From positions 1-23,083 of the forward strand of contig DATAXV010000103.1 in the NCBI GenBank assembly GCA_036272915.1: DNA of 23,083 bases. Reading direction: 5' to 3'. Origin of the DNA: DATAXV01 sp036272915. Lineage in GTDB: Bacteria; Chloroflexota; Dormibacteria; Dormibacterales; Dormibacteraceae. Of the stretch, positions 1 to 7,425 are shown in pieces. Numbering within the stretch: the first letter of the stretch is position 1; each line of letters starts with the position of its first letter. A program made the translations under genes and the position numbers. The notes under the pieces were generated by a model. The model was not told where the DNA came from and did no database searches. It was given only the letters and a program-made list of their open reading frames with translations.

Positions 1-137
1 GGGGCAACCACCGGGCCTCGCAGAACTCACGATGGACGTCCAAGCGTCGAGCGAGCAGGGCGATGGCCCGGCGGCACCTCGGGGGCATCGGCAGCATCTC
101 CAATCTCGCTGCCGACACTCACAAGGTGCACCAGTGA
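1..137 (+). CDS. Possible 3' end of an upstream gene (partial)
   Basis: A reading frame enters from the left edge and stays open to a TGA at 135-137. That stop overlaps the GTG start of the next gene (GTGA, 134-137), the layout expected for translationally coupled genes of an ABC transporter operon. The 44 readable residues end in ADTHKVHQ and do not show the Cys-rich C-terminal motif of a DppD/OppD ATPase, so I cannot name the product. The frame of the downstream ATPase is also open to the window edge, so the overlap is suggestive only. Confidence 0.2.
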   Translation, partial: GNHRASQNSRWTSKRRASRAMARRHLGGIGSISNLAADTHKVHQ

Positions 138-1126
138 GCGAGCCGGTCACCGCCACCGCGCCGCTGATCGAGGCGGTCGGGGTCCACAGGGTCTTCGAGC
201 GCCGCCACGGCCTGGGCCTGCGCACCTCGACCGTCCACGCCGTCAACGGGGTCGACCTCGAGGTCCATCCCGGCGAGGTGCTGGGGCTGGTCGGCGAGAG
301 CGGCTGCGGCAAGTCGACGCTGGGCCGGGTCATGCTCGGCCTGCTCCAGCCGACCAGCGGCGAGGTGCGGTTCGACGGCCGCGTCATCAGCGGGCTCGGG
401 GCGGGCGAGATGAAGCCGCTGCGGCGGCAGATGCAGGTCATCTTCCAGGACCCCTTCGCCTCCCTCAACCCCCACTTCACGGTCGAGCAGATCCTGACCG
501 AGCCGCTCCTCATCCACCGCTCGCTGCCGCGCTCGCAGTGGAAGGACCGCATCCGCGAGCTGATCGAGCAGGTCGGGATCGGCGAAGAGGCGCTCCGGCG
601 CAGGCCGGGGCAGTTCAGCGGCGGCCAGCAGCAGCGCATCGCCATCGCCAGGGCGCTGGCCCTCAACCCGCGGCTGATCGTCGCCGACGAGGCGCTGTCG
701 GCGCTGGACGTCTCGATCCAGGCCCAGGTCCTGAACCTCTTCATGGACATCCAGCGGGAGTTCGGGATCGCCTACCTCTTCATCTCCCACAACCTGGTCG
801 TCGTCCGCCACATCAGCCATCGCATCGCCGTCATGTACCTGGGGCGGGTGGTCGAGCTGGGCCGAGCCGGCGACCTCTACGGCTCCCCGAAGCATCCCTA
901 CACGGTGTCGCTGCTCTCGGCGGTGCCCCATCCCAACCCCCGGGTCGAGCGAGCCCGGCGCCGGATCACCGTCGCCGGCGACCCGCCCGACGCGAGCCGG
1001 CTCCCCGGCGGCTGCCCCTTCCACCCCCGCTGCTGGAAGGCCCAGGACGTCTGCCGGACCGACCCGCCGCCGCTCCGGCCGATGGGGCCGGCCGACCACG
1101 TCGCCGCCTGCCACTTCCCGGAGTGA
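134..1126 (+). CDS. Oligopeptide/dipeptide-type ABC transporter ATP-binding protein (DppF/OppF family)
   Basis: This is the cytoplasmic ATPase of a peptide- or nickel-type ABC importer, which hydrolyses ATP to drive uptake through an inner-membrane permease pair. The 330-aa protein shows Walker A GESGCGKST (residues 54-62), a Q-loop glutamine at 105 in VIFQDPF, the signature SGGQQQR (162-168), Walker B LIVADE (181-186) and the switch histidine H219. The C-terminus carries the family's HPY extension with CPFHPRC and a later CHF, seen in OppD/OppF-type ATPases. I chose the GTG at 134 because AAGGTG (123-128) lies just upstream; the earlier ATG at 32 would add 34 residues that look non-coding. 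Walker B is followed by EALSALD rather than the common EPTSALD, as in DppF-like subunits. Permease and binding protein would lie to the left, outside the window. The substrate cannot be read from the ATPase, but the adjacent deacylase suggests an amide- or peptide-like compound (inference). Confidence 0.93.
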   Translation: MSEPVTATAPLIEAVGVHRVFERRHGLGLRTSTVHAVNGVDLEVHPGEVLGLVGESGCGKSTLGRVMLGLLQPTSGEVRFDGRVISGLGAGEMKPLRRQMQVIFQDPFASLNPHFTVEQILTEPLLIHRSLPRSQWKDRIRELIEQVGIGEEALRRRPGQFSGGQQQRIAIARALALNPRLIVADEALSALDVSIQAQVLNLFMDIQREFGIAYLFISHNLVVVRHISHRIAVMYLGRVVELGRAGDLYGSPKHPYTVSLLSAVPHPNPRVERARRRITVAGDPPDASRLPGGCPFHPRCWKAQDVCRTDPPPLRPMGPADHVAACHFPE

Positions 1127-1173
1127 CGCCGATGCCGGCCCGAAGACGTCCCGTCCCCCCGCCACCCAGACCC

Positions 1174-1180
1174 AGGAGGT
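1174..1180 (+). promoter_or_regulatory. Strong Shine-Dalgarno fixing a TTG start
   Basis: AGGAGGT lies eight bases before the TTG at 1189 and 20 bases before the first in-frame ATG at 1201. Spacing favours the rare TTG as the true start of the deacylase. Confidence 0.7.
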
Positions 1181-1188
1181 AGCCGAAG

Positions 1189-2133
1189 TTGGCCACGCGC
1201 ATGCCAGGCCGGTCGATCCGGTGGATCCCCGTCTTCACCCTCGCCAACGGGCACGAGGTCCAGCTCGCCGTGCACGAGATCGTCGGCGCCGAGGAGGGTC
1301 CAGTGCTCGGCCTCGTGGCCGGCATCCACGGCGACGAGCCACTCGGCGTCGAGATGGTTCGCCGCGCCCTCGACGCGATCGACCCCGCCACCCTCACCGG
1401 ATCCGTCCTCGCCCTGCCCGTGGCCAACCCCTACGCCCTCCAGGCGGCGAGGCGGAACACGCCGCTGGACATGATGAACCTGAACCGGGTCTTCCCCGGC
1501 GATCCCGGCGGGATGCTGACCGAGCAGCTGGCCCACGTCATCCGCCGGGAGTTCCTGCCCCGCATCCAGTACCTGATCGACTACCACTCGGGCGGGACCT
1601 TCCCCACCGTCGACTACATCTACCTGGACGAGCGGGACCCCGACCTGAGCCGCGCCTACGGCTGCGAATACCTCTACCGCAGCCAGGGCTTCGCCGGCAC
1701 GCTCACCGGAGAGGCCCGGCAGCTGGGCATCCCCTCGATCGTGTCCGAGCTCGGCGGCGGCGGGCACCGCGACGAGTACTACATCGCCAAGGGCTTCGGC
1801 GGCGCGCTCAGCGTGATGCGCCACCTGGGGATGATCCCCGGCGAGGCGGTGCGGGCCGAGCGGCAGTGGGTCTTCGACGAGCTGGTCACGATCCGCCCCA
1901 GCCAGGGCGGGACGCTCATCTCCCATGTCGAGGTCGAGCGGCTGGGCGGCCGCGTCGCCGGCGGGACCGTGCTCGGCGAGGTCCGCAACGCGGCAACCTT
2001 CGAGCTCCTGGAGACGCTGCGAGCGCCCTACGACTCCTCGATCCTGATCCTGGTCCGCGAGGGCGTCTCCACCGTCGACCCCGGCGACTACGCCTACATG
2101 ATCGGCAACGCCGCCGGCGCCGTCGAGATGTAG
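1189..2133 (+). CDS. Succinylglutamate desuccinylase/aspartoacylase family zinc deacylase
   Basis: A member of the AstE/AspA (M14-like) family, zinc enzymes that cleave the amide bond of N-acylated amino acids in the cytoplasm. In 314 residues the family's metal site is complete: H47 and E50 in GIHGDEP, and H133 in LIDYHSGG. The substrate-site stretch NLNRVFPG (97-104) and a catalytic glutamate candidate E187 in IVSELGGGG are also present. The C-terminal third resembles the beta barrel domain of this family. The start is the TTG at 1189, set by an AGGAGGT eight bases upstream. The gene lies 62 bases after the ABC ATPase on the same strand, so the pair may be cotranscribed, fitting import followed by deacylation (inference). 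It meets the amidohydrolase tail to tail with only five bases between the stops and no visible terminator. The exact acyl substrate is unknown. Confidence 0.88.
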   Translation: MATRMPGRSIRWIPVFTLANGHEVQLAVHEIVGAEEGPVLGLVAGIHGDEPLGVEMVRRALDAIDPATLTGSVLALPVANPYALQAARRNTPLDMMNLNRVFPGDPGGMLTEQLAHVIRREFLPRIQYLIDYHSGGTFPTVDYIYLDERDPDLSRAYGCEYLYRSQGFAGTLTGEARQLGIPSIVSELGGGGHRDEYYIAKGFGGALSVMRHLGMIPGEAVRAERQWVFDELVTIRPSQGGTLISHVEVERLGGRVAGGTVLGEVRNAATFELLETLRAPYDSSILILVREGVSTVDPGDYAYMIGNAAGAVEM

Positions 2134-2138
2134 CGGGC

Positions 2139-3377
2139 TCAGGCCGCCCGGCGGTCGACGACCAGCTCTCCCCCCTTGACGACGCACACCAGCTCCCGCT
2201 CGGGGTCGGCGAGGTGGCTGATGTCGTCGAGGGGGTTGTGCCGGGCGAGGACCACGTCGCCGTGGGCTCCGGGCGCGACGACGCCGACCCGGCCCTCCAG
2301 GCGCAGGAGCTCGGCCGCGGTCGTCGTCGCCGCGCGGAGCACGTCGGCGGGGCGCTGCACGCGGGCGCGGATGGCGAACTCCTCGCTCTGCCGCACCTGC
2401 ATGTCGCCGAGCAGGTCGGTGCCGAAGGCGATGCGGAGGCCCGCCCTGTCCGCCATCTCGAGCGAGGCCAGCCCGGCGTCGTAGACCTGCCGCGACTTCT
2501 CCAGGCTGAAGCGCGAGAGGCCGAGCGCGGCGCCGTTCTCGACCAGGGCCGAGTAGGTGATCAGGGTCGGGACCAGGAACGCCGACCGCTCTCTGAAGAG
2601 CGCGACCGAGGTCTGGTCCATGAGGTTGCCGTGCTCGATGGTGCGGACCCCGGCCCGGAGGGAGCGGTTGACGGCGTCGGCGGTGTAGGCGTGGGCGGCG
2701 CAGTAGATCCCGGCCGCGGCCGCCTCCTCGACGATGGCCTCGAGCTCCTCCTGCGAGAACTGCAGCGAGTCGACCCGGTCGGTGGGGCTGGCGCAGCCGC
2801 CCGAGGCCATGATCTTGATGTGGGAGGCGCCCCGCCGGATCTCGTCCCGCGCCGCCCGCCTGACCTCGTCGACGCCGTCGCAGATCCGGCCCAGCGTGGG
2901 GACGAAGTAGTGGGGATCGTGGGTCTCCCTGCCCGCCGGCCGGATGTCGGCGTGGCCCCCGGTCTGGGACAGCGCCTTGCCCGCGTAGATGAGCCGGGGC
3001 CCGAGGATCAGCCCGCGCTCGACGGCCTCGGCCAGGCCGCCGTCGGCGCCGGCCGCGTCGCGGACCGTGGTGAAGCCGCGCCGGAGCATCTCCCCCATGT
3101 TCCGGGCCGCCCGCGCCGCCACGAAGCTGGCGTACATGTCGGCCTGAAGGGTGGTGCTGGCGGAGGCGCTGATGACGTGGACGTGGCAGTCGATCAGGCC
3201 CGGCAGCAGGTACCCGGCGGAGGCGTCGATCTCGCCCTCGCCGAGCGAGGAGCCGTCCTCCGGCTCGACGGCGCGGATGACGCCGTCCCGTATCCGGACG
3301 CGCCGGTCACCGGTCACCGACTCGCGGGCCGGATCGACCACCGCCGCCGAGCGCAGGGTCAGATCTCCAGACGCCAC
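2139..3377 (-). CDS. Metal-dependent amidohydrolase (imidazolonepropionase/Xaa-Pro dipeptidase-like)
   Basis: A TIM-barrel amidohydrolase of the group containing imidazolonepropionase-like and Sgx9260-type dipeptidases, which hydrolyse C-N bonds with one or two metal ions. The metal site is visible: HxH in GLIDCHVHV (H65, H67), a lysine in HIKIMASGG, histidines in CAAHAYTAD and TIEHGN, and the aspartate in FGTDLLGD. A small beta-sandwich subdomain is made from both ends of the chain, as is typical. I place the start at the GTG at 3377 because AAGGAGG sits five bases upstream. An ATG at 3398 lies on the far side of that ribosome site, which would then be inside the gene. Length is then 412 aa, normal for the family. 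It is the third gene of a minus-strand set with the hydrolase and O-methyltransferase, 66 bases after the hydrolase. The substrate is not evident. Confidence 0.88.
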   Translation of the reverse strand: MASGDLTLRSAAVVDPARESVTGDRRVRIRDGVIRAVEPEDGSSLGEGEIDASAGYLLPGLIDCHVHVISASASTTLQADMYASFVAARAARNMGEMLRRGFTTVRDAAGADGGLAEAVERGLILGPRLIYAGKALSQTGGHADIRPAGRETHDPHYFVPTLGRICDGVDEVRRAARDEIRRGASHIKIMASGGCASPTDRVDSLQFSQEELEAIVEEAAAAGIYCAAHAYTADAVNRSLRAGVRTIEHGNLMDQTSVALFRERSAFLVPTLITYSALVENGAALGLSRFSLEKSRQVYDAGLASLEMADRAGLRIAFGTDLLGDMQVRQSEEFAIRARVQRPADVLRAATTTAAELLRLEGRVGVVAPGAHGDVVLARHNPLDDISHLADPERELVCVVKGGELVVDRRAA

Positions 3378-3443
3378 GCCTACCTCCTTGAGCGCCATTC
3401 CGCCAGGAACCAGGACCCCACTGTAGTCGGGACCGGGCGCCGC

Positions 3444-4259
3444 TCAGCCGGAGTCCGACAGCAGATGGCGACCCATCCAGACGGCGATGGCGGCGTCGAT
3501 CCGCCGCGCCTCCGGCGTCTGCGGATGGGGCTGGTCGCCGGGCTCGGGGGCGAACATGTGGGCCAGCCCGGGGAGCGTTTGCCGCTCCGCCCGGCGCGGC
3601 CCGTCCGGCCGGTTCAGGAGCCCCCGATACAGGGCCTCCTGATCGGGCACGAACTCCGGATACTCGTGCTCCCCGGTCAGGATCAGGACGGCCGTCTCCG
3701 GCGCGCCATCGGCGTCGAGGAGGCGGAGCCCGTCCAGGGACGGCGCCCCCGCCCGGTCGGCCGGGGTCCAGGGATGGCGGAACCCGCCGGCGCGCTCGTT
3801 GACCGCCACCACCGACTCGGCGCGGACGGCCGGGTTGACGAGGACCGCCGCGGCGATGGGCAGGCGGCGGTGGAGCAGCGCCAGCAGGGCCGCCCATCCG
3901 CCCGCCGATCCGCCGACCAGGCCGACCGGTCCCGGCGCGATGGGCAGCTCCCTCCGCAGGGCGTCGACGGCGAGGGGGAGCTCGTCGACGGCCTGCCCGA
4001 CCGTGCTCGTGAACCACTCCACGAGCCGCTCGCGGTCGGGCACGGAGGCCCTGCTCCCGGTGCCGGGCAGCTCCAGGTAGACGCGCCAGGCGGGCACGTC
4101 GTCCAGGGGCAGGGCGCTCGCCATCGCCGCCGGGCTGCCCGGCGCCCCCATCAGGTGCCAGAGCACGATCAGCGGCGCCGGCCCCGCCGCGCCGCGCGGT
4201 GGGACGGCGACGAAGGGGACGCCCGCCGCCAGCCCGGAGATCTCCTGTGAACCGGTCAT
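3444..4259 (-). CDS. Alpha/beta-hydrolase fold esterase-like protein
   Basis: A 271-aa serine hydrolase of the alpha/beta fold, probably an esterase or acyl hydrolase. The nucleophile elbow is VGGSAGG with S118 in GxSxG, and a histidine at H234 in LPGLAHMF sits where the catalytic base is expected. Acidic residues in LTGEHEYPEF (197-202) could supply the third member of the triad. There is no signal peptide, so it should act in the cytoplasm. Its ATG lies five bases after the stop of the upstream O-methyltransferase with no strong ribosome site of its own, so translation is probably coupled. A family below the fold level cannot be assigned. Being sandwiched between a methyltransferase and an amidohydrolase, it may take part in a short modification or degradation pathway (inference). 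Confidence 0.8.
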   Translation of the reverse strand: MTGSQEISGLAAGVPFVAVPPRGAAGPAPLIVLWHLMGAPGSPAAMASALPLDDVPAWRVYLELPGTGSRASVPDRERLVEWFTSTVGQAVDELPLAVDALRRELPIAPGPVGLVGGSAGGWAALLALLHRRLPIAAAVLVNPAVRAESVVAVNERAGGFRHPWTPADRAGAPSLDGLRLLDADGAPETAVLILTGEHEYPEFVPDQEALYRGLLNRPDGPRRAERQTLPGLAHMFAPEPGDQPHPQTPEARRIDAAIAVWMGRHLLSDSG

Positions 4260-4264
4260 GGCGG

Positions 4265-4978
4265 CTACGAGCCCGTGCCCTCGGCCGCGGTGCGAACGAC
4301 GGACACCGTCATGCCGCTGCCGATCGGGAGCGCCACCGAGGTCAGCCGCGGGTCGGTGCTCGCCATCCCGTTGTAGCGGCGCGCGCCCTGGTGCTGGCCA
4401 TCGGGCTCGTCCGGGCTCCTGAGACCGGATCCGCCCATCACGCAGTTGTCGGCGACGATCACGGTGCCGGGGCGCGACAGCCGGATCGCCCAGGCGAGGT
4501 AGTCCGGATAGCCGTCCTTGTCGGCGTCGATGAAGACCAAATCGAACGGCGCCTCCCCGGCCAGCCCGGGGAGCGTTTCCAGCGCCGGGCCGACACGGAC
4601 CTCGGCCCGGTCGTCGACCCCGGCCAGGCGGAACGACTCGCGGACGACGCCGGCGTGCCGCTCATCGATCTCCAGCGAGATCAGGCGGCCGCCGGCGGGA
4701 AGGGCCCGGGCCAGCCAGGTCCCGCTGTAGCCGGCGAGGGCGCCGATCTCGAGGATCCTGCGTGCCTGGCAGGCGGCGGCCAGCACCTGCAGCAGCCGGC
4801 CCTGCAGCGCCGACACCGAGATCGGGGGCAATCCCTCCCGGGCGGCCCGGGACGTCGTCCCTCGGAGCGCCTCATCCTCCGGCGCGAAGAGCTCGGCGAT
4901 GGTGTCCTCCAGCTCGTGCGAGGGCCGCCGCATGTCGTGCCACGGGCCCCGCTGGGCGGGCGGGTCGTTCTCAGCCAT
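4265..4978 (-). CDS. SAM-dependent O-methyltransferase (COMT-like, class I)
   Basis: A 237-aa cytoplasmic methyltransferase of the caffeoyl-CoA/catechol O-methyltransferase family, which transfers a methyl group from SAM to a hydroxyl using a divalent metal. Motif I is LEIGALAGYSG (76-86). The acidic SAM-ribose contact is in SLEID (101-105), the metal and catalytic stretch is FIDADKDGY (149-157), and the second metal pair is D177/N178 in VADNCV. The ATG at 4978 follows GAGGTGA at a good distance. It heads the minus-strand operon and is preceded by a TTGACA-type promoter covered by two palindromes (5001-5048), so it is the likely regulated gene. A second O-methyltransferase of the same broad class occurs at 8274-8969, but the two differ too much to be a recent duplication. 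Confidence 0.9.
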   Translation of the reverse strand: MAENDPPAQRGPWHDMRRPSHELEDTIAELFAPEDEALRGTTSRAAREGLPPISVSALQGRLLQVLAAACQARRILEIGALAGYSGTWLARALPAGGRLISLEIDERHAGVVRESFRLAGVDDRAEVRVGPALETLPGLAGEAPFDLVFIDADKDGYPDYLAWAIRLSRPGTVIVADNCVMGGSGLRSPDEPDGQHQGARRYNGMASTDPRLTSVALPIGSGMTVSVVRTAAEGTGS

Positions 4979-5000
4979 GTGCCTTCACCTCTCTGCGTTC

Positions 5001-5048
5001 CTCCGATATATCGCAGTAATTGTCGATATATCGGAGCCCTACTGTCAA
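5001..5048 (-). promoter_or_regulatory. Promoter with a double palindromic operator
   Basis: A perfect 13-bp inverted repeat, CTCCGATATATCG (5001-5013) and its complement (5024-5036), is separated by 10 bases. Each arm contains the self-complementary decamer CGATATATCG, so the site is also two copies of one palindrome with centres 20 bp apart, about two helical turns. On the minus strand a perfect TTGACA (5048-5043) is followed after 18 bases by GACAAT (5024-5019). One palindrome lies between -35 and -10 and the other lies just downstream of -10. A bound repressor would block the methyltransferase operon. AT-rich palindromes of this sort are known for PadR-type winged-helix repressors; that assignment is inference, and no such regulator is encoded nearby. 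Confidence 0.75.
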
Positions 5049-5139
5049 CTGCTCGCTGCACTCCCTGATCAGTACCCTATCGTCGTGCGCACCGTCCCCG
5101 CCGGCGGGCAGCCGGCGGCGCGGAGCTCGGCCTCGAGGC

Positions 5140-5710
5140 ATCGCATCGCCGCCGGGATCCTGTCCGGCGTCGCCAGCGGGCGCGCCCTCTCGCGGATCGG
5201 GCTGGGGCGCCTCCTCACCCTCGGGGCGGCGCTCTACGTCGTCGGTCTCGCCATCTACTGCGTGGCGCCGTCGCTGTGGATGATGCTGGGCGGCACCGCG
5301 CTCCTCGGAGCCGGGTTTGGCGCCATCGACTGCGGCCTCAACACGTTCGCCGTCGACCGCTTCGACGCGCGCGAGGTCATCTGGATGCACGCCTGCCACG
5401 GCGTCGGCGCCATGGTCGGTCCCTGCTGGCGGCCCTCTTCCTGACCCAGCACCTCTCCTGGCGCTGGCGTGAGCGCGAACGCGACCGTTGCTGACGCTGA
5501 CCACGCGGGAGCGGCTGGGAGATCTCGCCGGGAGCGGGATCGTCAGCTACCAGGGTCGCCGCGTCGACCTTGGGAGCGGCGACGCTGCCGGCGATCATCG
5601 GCGTCTTCGTCGGCGGCGTGTACCGAGCCGCGCTGGCCCCATCCCTGCTCGTGCTCGCCGTCCTCCTCTGCGGGCTGGCCGCCACCTCCTCGGGCCCGGA
5701 GCGCTCGTGA
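5140..5710 (+). pseudogene. Remnant of an MFS transporter
   Basis: Pieces of one major-facilitator protein lie in order but in two frames. The first piece (about 5146-5420) reads through GRALSRIGLGRLL, two hydrophobic helices, GAGFGAIDCGLNTFAVDRF and MHACHGVGAMVGP, the N-terminal half typical of sugar/FucP-like MFS proteins. At about 5420 it shifts frame into LLAALFLTQHLSWRW (to about 5470). After in-frame stops, the last helix region resumes as STLGAATLPAIIGVFVGG and a Leu-rich helix ending at the TGA at 5708-5710. Helix 1 and most of the central and C-terminal helices are missing, so an internal deletion of several hundred bases accompanied the frameshifts. The gene cannot make a transporter. 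Confidence 0.75.
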
Positions 5711-5810
5711 GTTCCCGCCACCAACCGCTGGCGCGAGCGCGACCGACGCCGCTAGCCTGGTGGCCACGGATACGAACGTCGGTGACAGGGGGGCGCGCGG
5801 CCTGCGGGCG

Positions 5811-6662
5811 ATGGGCCTGTCGGGCGGTGCCCAGGCGGTCGCGCTGGCAGGTTCGATGTCGAGCTCCGGCGTCTATCGCGTGAGGCTGGCCGGCCGGGAT
5901 GCGGTGCTCAAGGTGAGCGAGGGCGAGCCCGCGCAGCGCATCGAGGCGCGGCGCGAGCTCCGCTTCTACCGGGATCTCGCCGAGAGCATCCCCCTCTCGA
6001 CCCCACAACTGCTCGCCGATGCCGACTCCGAGGAGCTGACGGCGATGCTGCTCTCGGTCCACCGGGCGGCCGCCCCGGCGCGGACGTGGGCGCGCTCCGA
6101 GTGGCTGGAGGCGGCGAGGCAGCTGGCGGTGCTGCATTCGTTCGAGGCGCCCAGGCGAGACCCGTGGATCCACGCGCCCTGGGTCCGAGGCGTGCTCGAC
6201 GATCCGCCGGCGGGGATGGCGATCGACCACTGGTCGCGGACGCCCGCCGCCGGTCGCGCCGCCGACCTTCTCGACGATCCGGCCGCGCTGGCGCGAGCGC
6301 TCGACGCCGGCCCGGCCGGCTTCATCCACGGAGACTGCCATGTCGACAACCTGCTGCGGGACGGCGATCGCCTGGTCTGGGCGGACTGGCAGGCGGCCGG
6401 GGTCGGGACCTGCGGCATCGATCTCGCCTTCCTCTTCGGGCGGGCCTACGCCGACGGGGCCGATCCACCGGTGGAGGCGATGGTGGATGAGTACGTCGCC
6501 CGCCGCGATGTCGATCCGGCGCTGCTGCGCCGCTCGATGATGGCCGCCGAGCTGGCCACCCTCCTGTTCGGGTGGCCGGCCTACATGGACCACCACACGC
6601 TATACGAACGGGACCGGATCACGGCCCGGCTGGTCCAGCTCGCCGGCGACTGGCTCTCCTGA
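5811..6662 (+). CDS. Aminoglycoside phosphotransferase (APH)-family kinase
   Basis: An APH/choline-kinase fold protein that would phosphorylate a small hydroxylated substrate using ATP in the cytoplasm. From ATG 5811 it has 283 residues. The N-lobe lysine is K34 in AVLKVSEG, with glutamates in EARREL (45-50). The catalytic loop is FIHGDCHVDNLL (H173, D175, N180) and the metal aspartate is D192 in VWADWQ. The start is uncertain: a GTG at 5760 is also in frame, and a TAGCCT -10-like box at 5753-5758 would give a transcript beginning near 5765, favouring 5811. It follows the dead MFS gene. Its stop (6660-6662) directly abuts the stop of the opposing deaminase gene with no bases between. Resistance to an aminoglycoside cannot be claimed; most chromosomal members act on other metabolites. 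Confidence 0.82.
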   Translation: MGLSGGAQAVALAGSMSSSGVYRVRLAGRDAVLKVSEGEPAQRIEARRELRFYRDLAESIPLSTPQLLADADSEELTAMLLSVHRAAAPARTWARSEWLEAARQLAVLHSFEAPRRDPWIHAPWVRGVLDDPPAGMAIDHWSRTPAAGRAADLLDDPAALARALDAGPAGFIHGDCHVDNLLRDGDRLVWADWQAAGVGTCGIDLAFLFGRAYADGADPPVEAMVDEYVARRDVDPALLRRSMMAAELATLLFGWPAYMDHHTLYERDRITARLVQLAGDWLS

Positions 6663-7322
6663 TCACGAATCCTCGGCGGCGAGTTCCTGGAGCTCGGGCC
6701 AGAGCCGTCCCGCGGCCTCCGCCGGGCCGCCCCCGGCATCGCTCACCTGACGCAGCACTCCCTCATCGGTCACCCGCCGCGCCAGTGCCAGGCGTCCGGG
6801 AGCGTGCCGCTGATGGGCGCCGCCGACGCCCGGCGACTGGCGCAGGACCCAGGAGATGTGGAGGATGTAGGCGAAGGCACCGTAGGGACCGCCAAGATGA
6901 TGGCGCGCGGGAGCGCTCCTGAACACCGCCTCCTGGGCGCGGAATGCCTCCTCCAACCCCCGCCACGTGGGATCGTGCGAGGCGAAGGCGACCCGGGGGA
7001 TCCGGTAGGTGCCTCTGATCGTCGCCGAGCACATGAGGCAGGGCTCGTAGGTCGTGTAGATGGTGTGGCCGTCGAACCTCCCCGTCGGCAGGCTGGCCAG
7101 CGCGTTCATCTCCGCGTGCGCCATGGGCGTCCCCGCAAGCGGCGCGGTGCCGTCCCGAGCCTCCGAGAGCCGATTCCGGCCGACGGCGACGATGGAACCG
7201 CTGGCATCGGTGACGGCGGCTCCCACCGCGGCGGAGCCCGACCGCCACGACTCCCATGCCTGCTGGAACGCCGTGTGCCAGGGTGTGGACAGCGACGACC
7301 AGGTGGCGAGCGCGTCGGCCAT
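6663..7322 (-). CDS. Cytidine/deoxycytidylate deaminase-fold zinc protein
   Basis: A 219-aa member of the CMP/dCMP deaminase superfamily, zinc hydrolases that deaminate nucleobases, nucleosides or nucleotides. The zinc site is complete: H69 and catalytic E71 in HAEMNAL, and C95 and C98 in EPCLMC. The core (about residues 30-130) resembles the guanine deaminase/TadA-like branch. About 85 residues after the core have no recognisable motif, so the protein is longer than a plain TadA (about 150-170 aa). The ATG lacks a ribosome site but lies seven bases after a TATCAT box, suggesting a leaderless message. Zero-gap convergence with the APH gene means each may read into the other unless hidden terminators exist. 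Substrate unknown. Confidence 0.85.
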   Translation of the reverse strand: MADALATWSSLSTPWHTAFQQAWESWRSGSAAVGAAVTDASGSIVAVGRNRLSEARDGTAPLAGTPMAHAEMNALASLPTGRFDGHTIYTTYEPCLMCSATIRGTYRIPRVAFASHDPTWRGLEEAFRAQEAVFRSAPARHHLGGPYGAFAYILHISWVLRQSPGVGGAHQRHAPGRLALARRVTDEGVLRQVSDAGGGPAEAAGRLWPELQELAAEDS

Positions 7323-7329
7323 CTCGCGG

Positions 7330-7335
7330 ATGATA
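7330..7335 (-). promoter_or_regulatory. -10 box of a leaderless promoter (deaminase)
   Basis: On the minus strand TATCAT is followed by seven bases (CCGCGAG) and then the ATG of the deaminase. Transcription would start at or next to the A of ATG. No clear -35 hexamer is seen. Confidence 0.5.
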
Positions 7336-7412
7336 GCGACCGCCGGCTCCCGCCTCGCATCCGGTCGGGATCACGCGACGCCAGGCAGGCGGCCGGCCCG
7401 GAAGCAGGTGGG

Positions 7413-7418
7413 TATCCT
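7413..7418 (+). promoter_or_regulatory. -10 box of a leaderless promoter (VOC protein)
   Basis: TATCCT is followed by seven bases and then the GTG start at 7426. No Shine-Dalgarno sequence precedes the GTG, which supports a leaderless start. Confidence 0.45.
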
Positions 7419-7425
7419 CGGCCGA

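Noticed and set aside
119..1165. Long minus-strand frame opposite the ABC ATPase
   Set aside because: Antisense shadow: the sense strand has all ATPase motifs and the antisense translation is Asp/Arg/Pro low complexity.
1221..4250. Very long plus-strand open frame of about 1000 codons
   Set aside because: It runs through the deacylase and antisense to the amidohydrolase and hydrolase; its translation is Arg/Pro/Gly-rich and shows no motif. Long shadow frames are expected in DNA this GC-rich.
5811..6662. Calling the APH-family gene an aminoglycoside resistance gene
   Set aside because: The kinase motifs define only the superfamily; no signature of a specific resistance enzyme and no resistance-island context are present.
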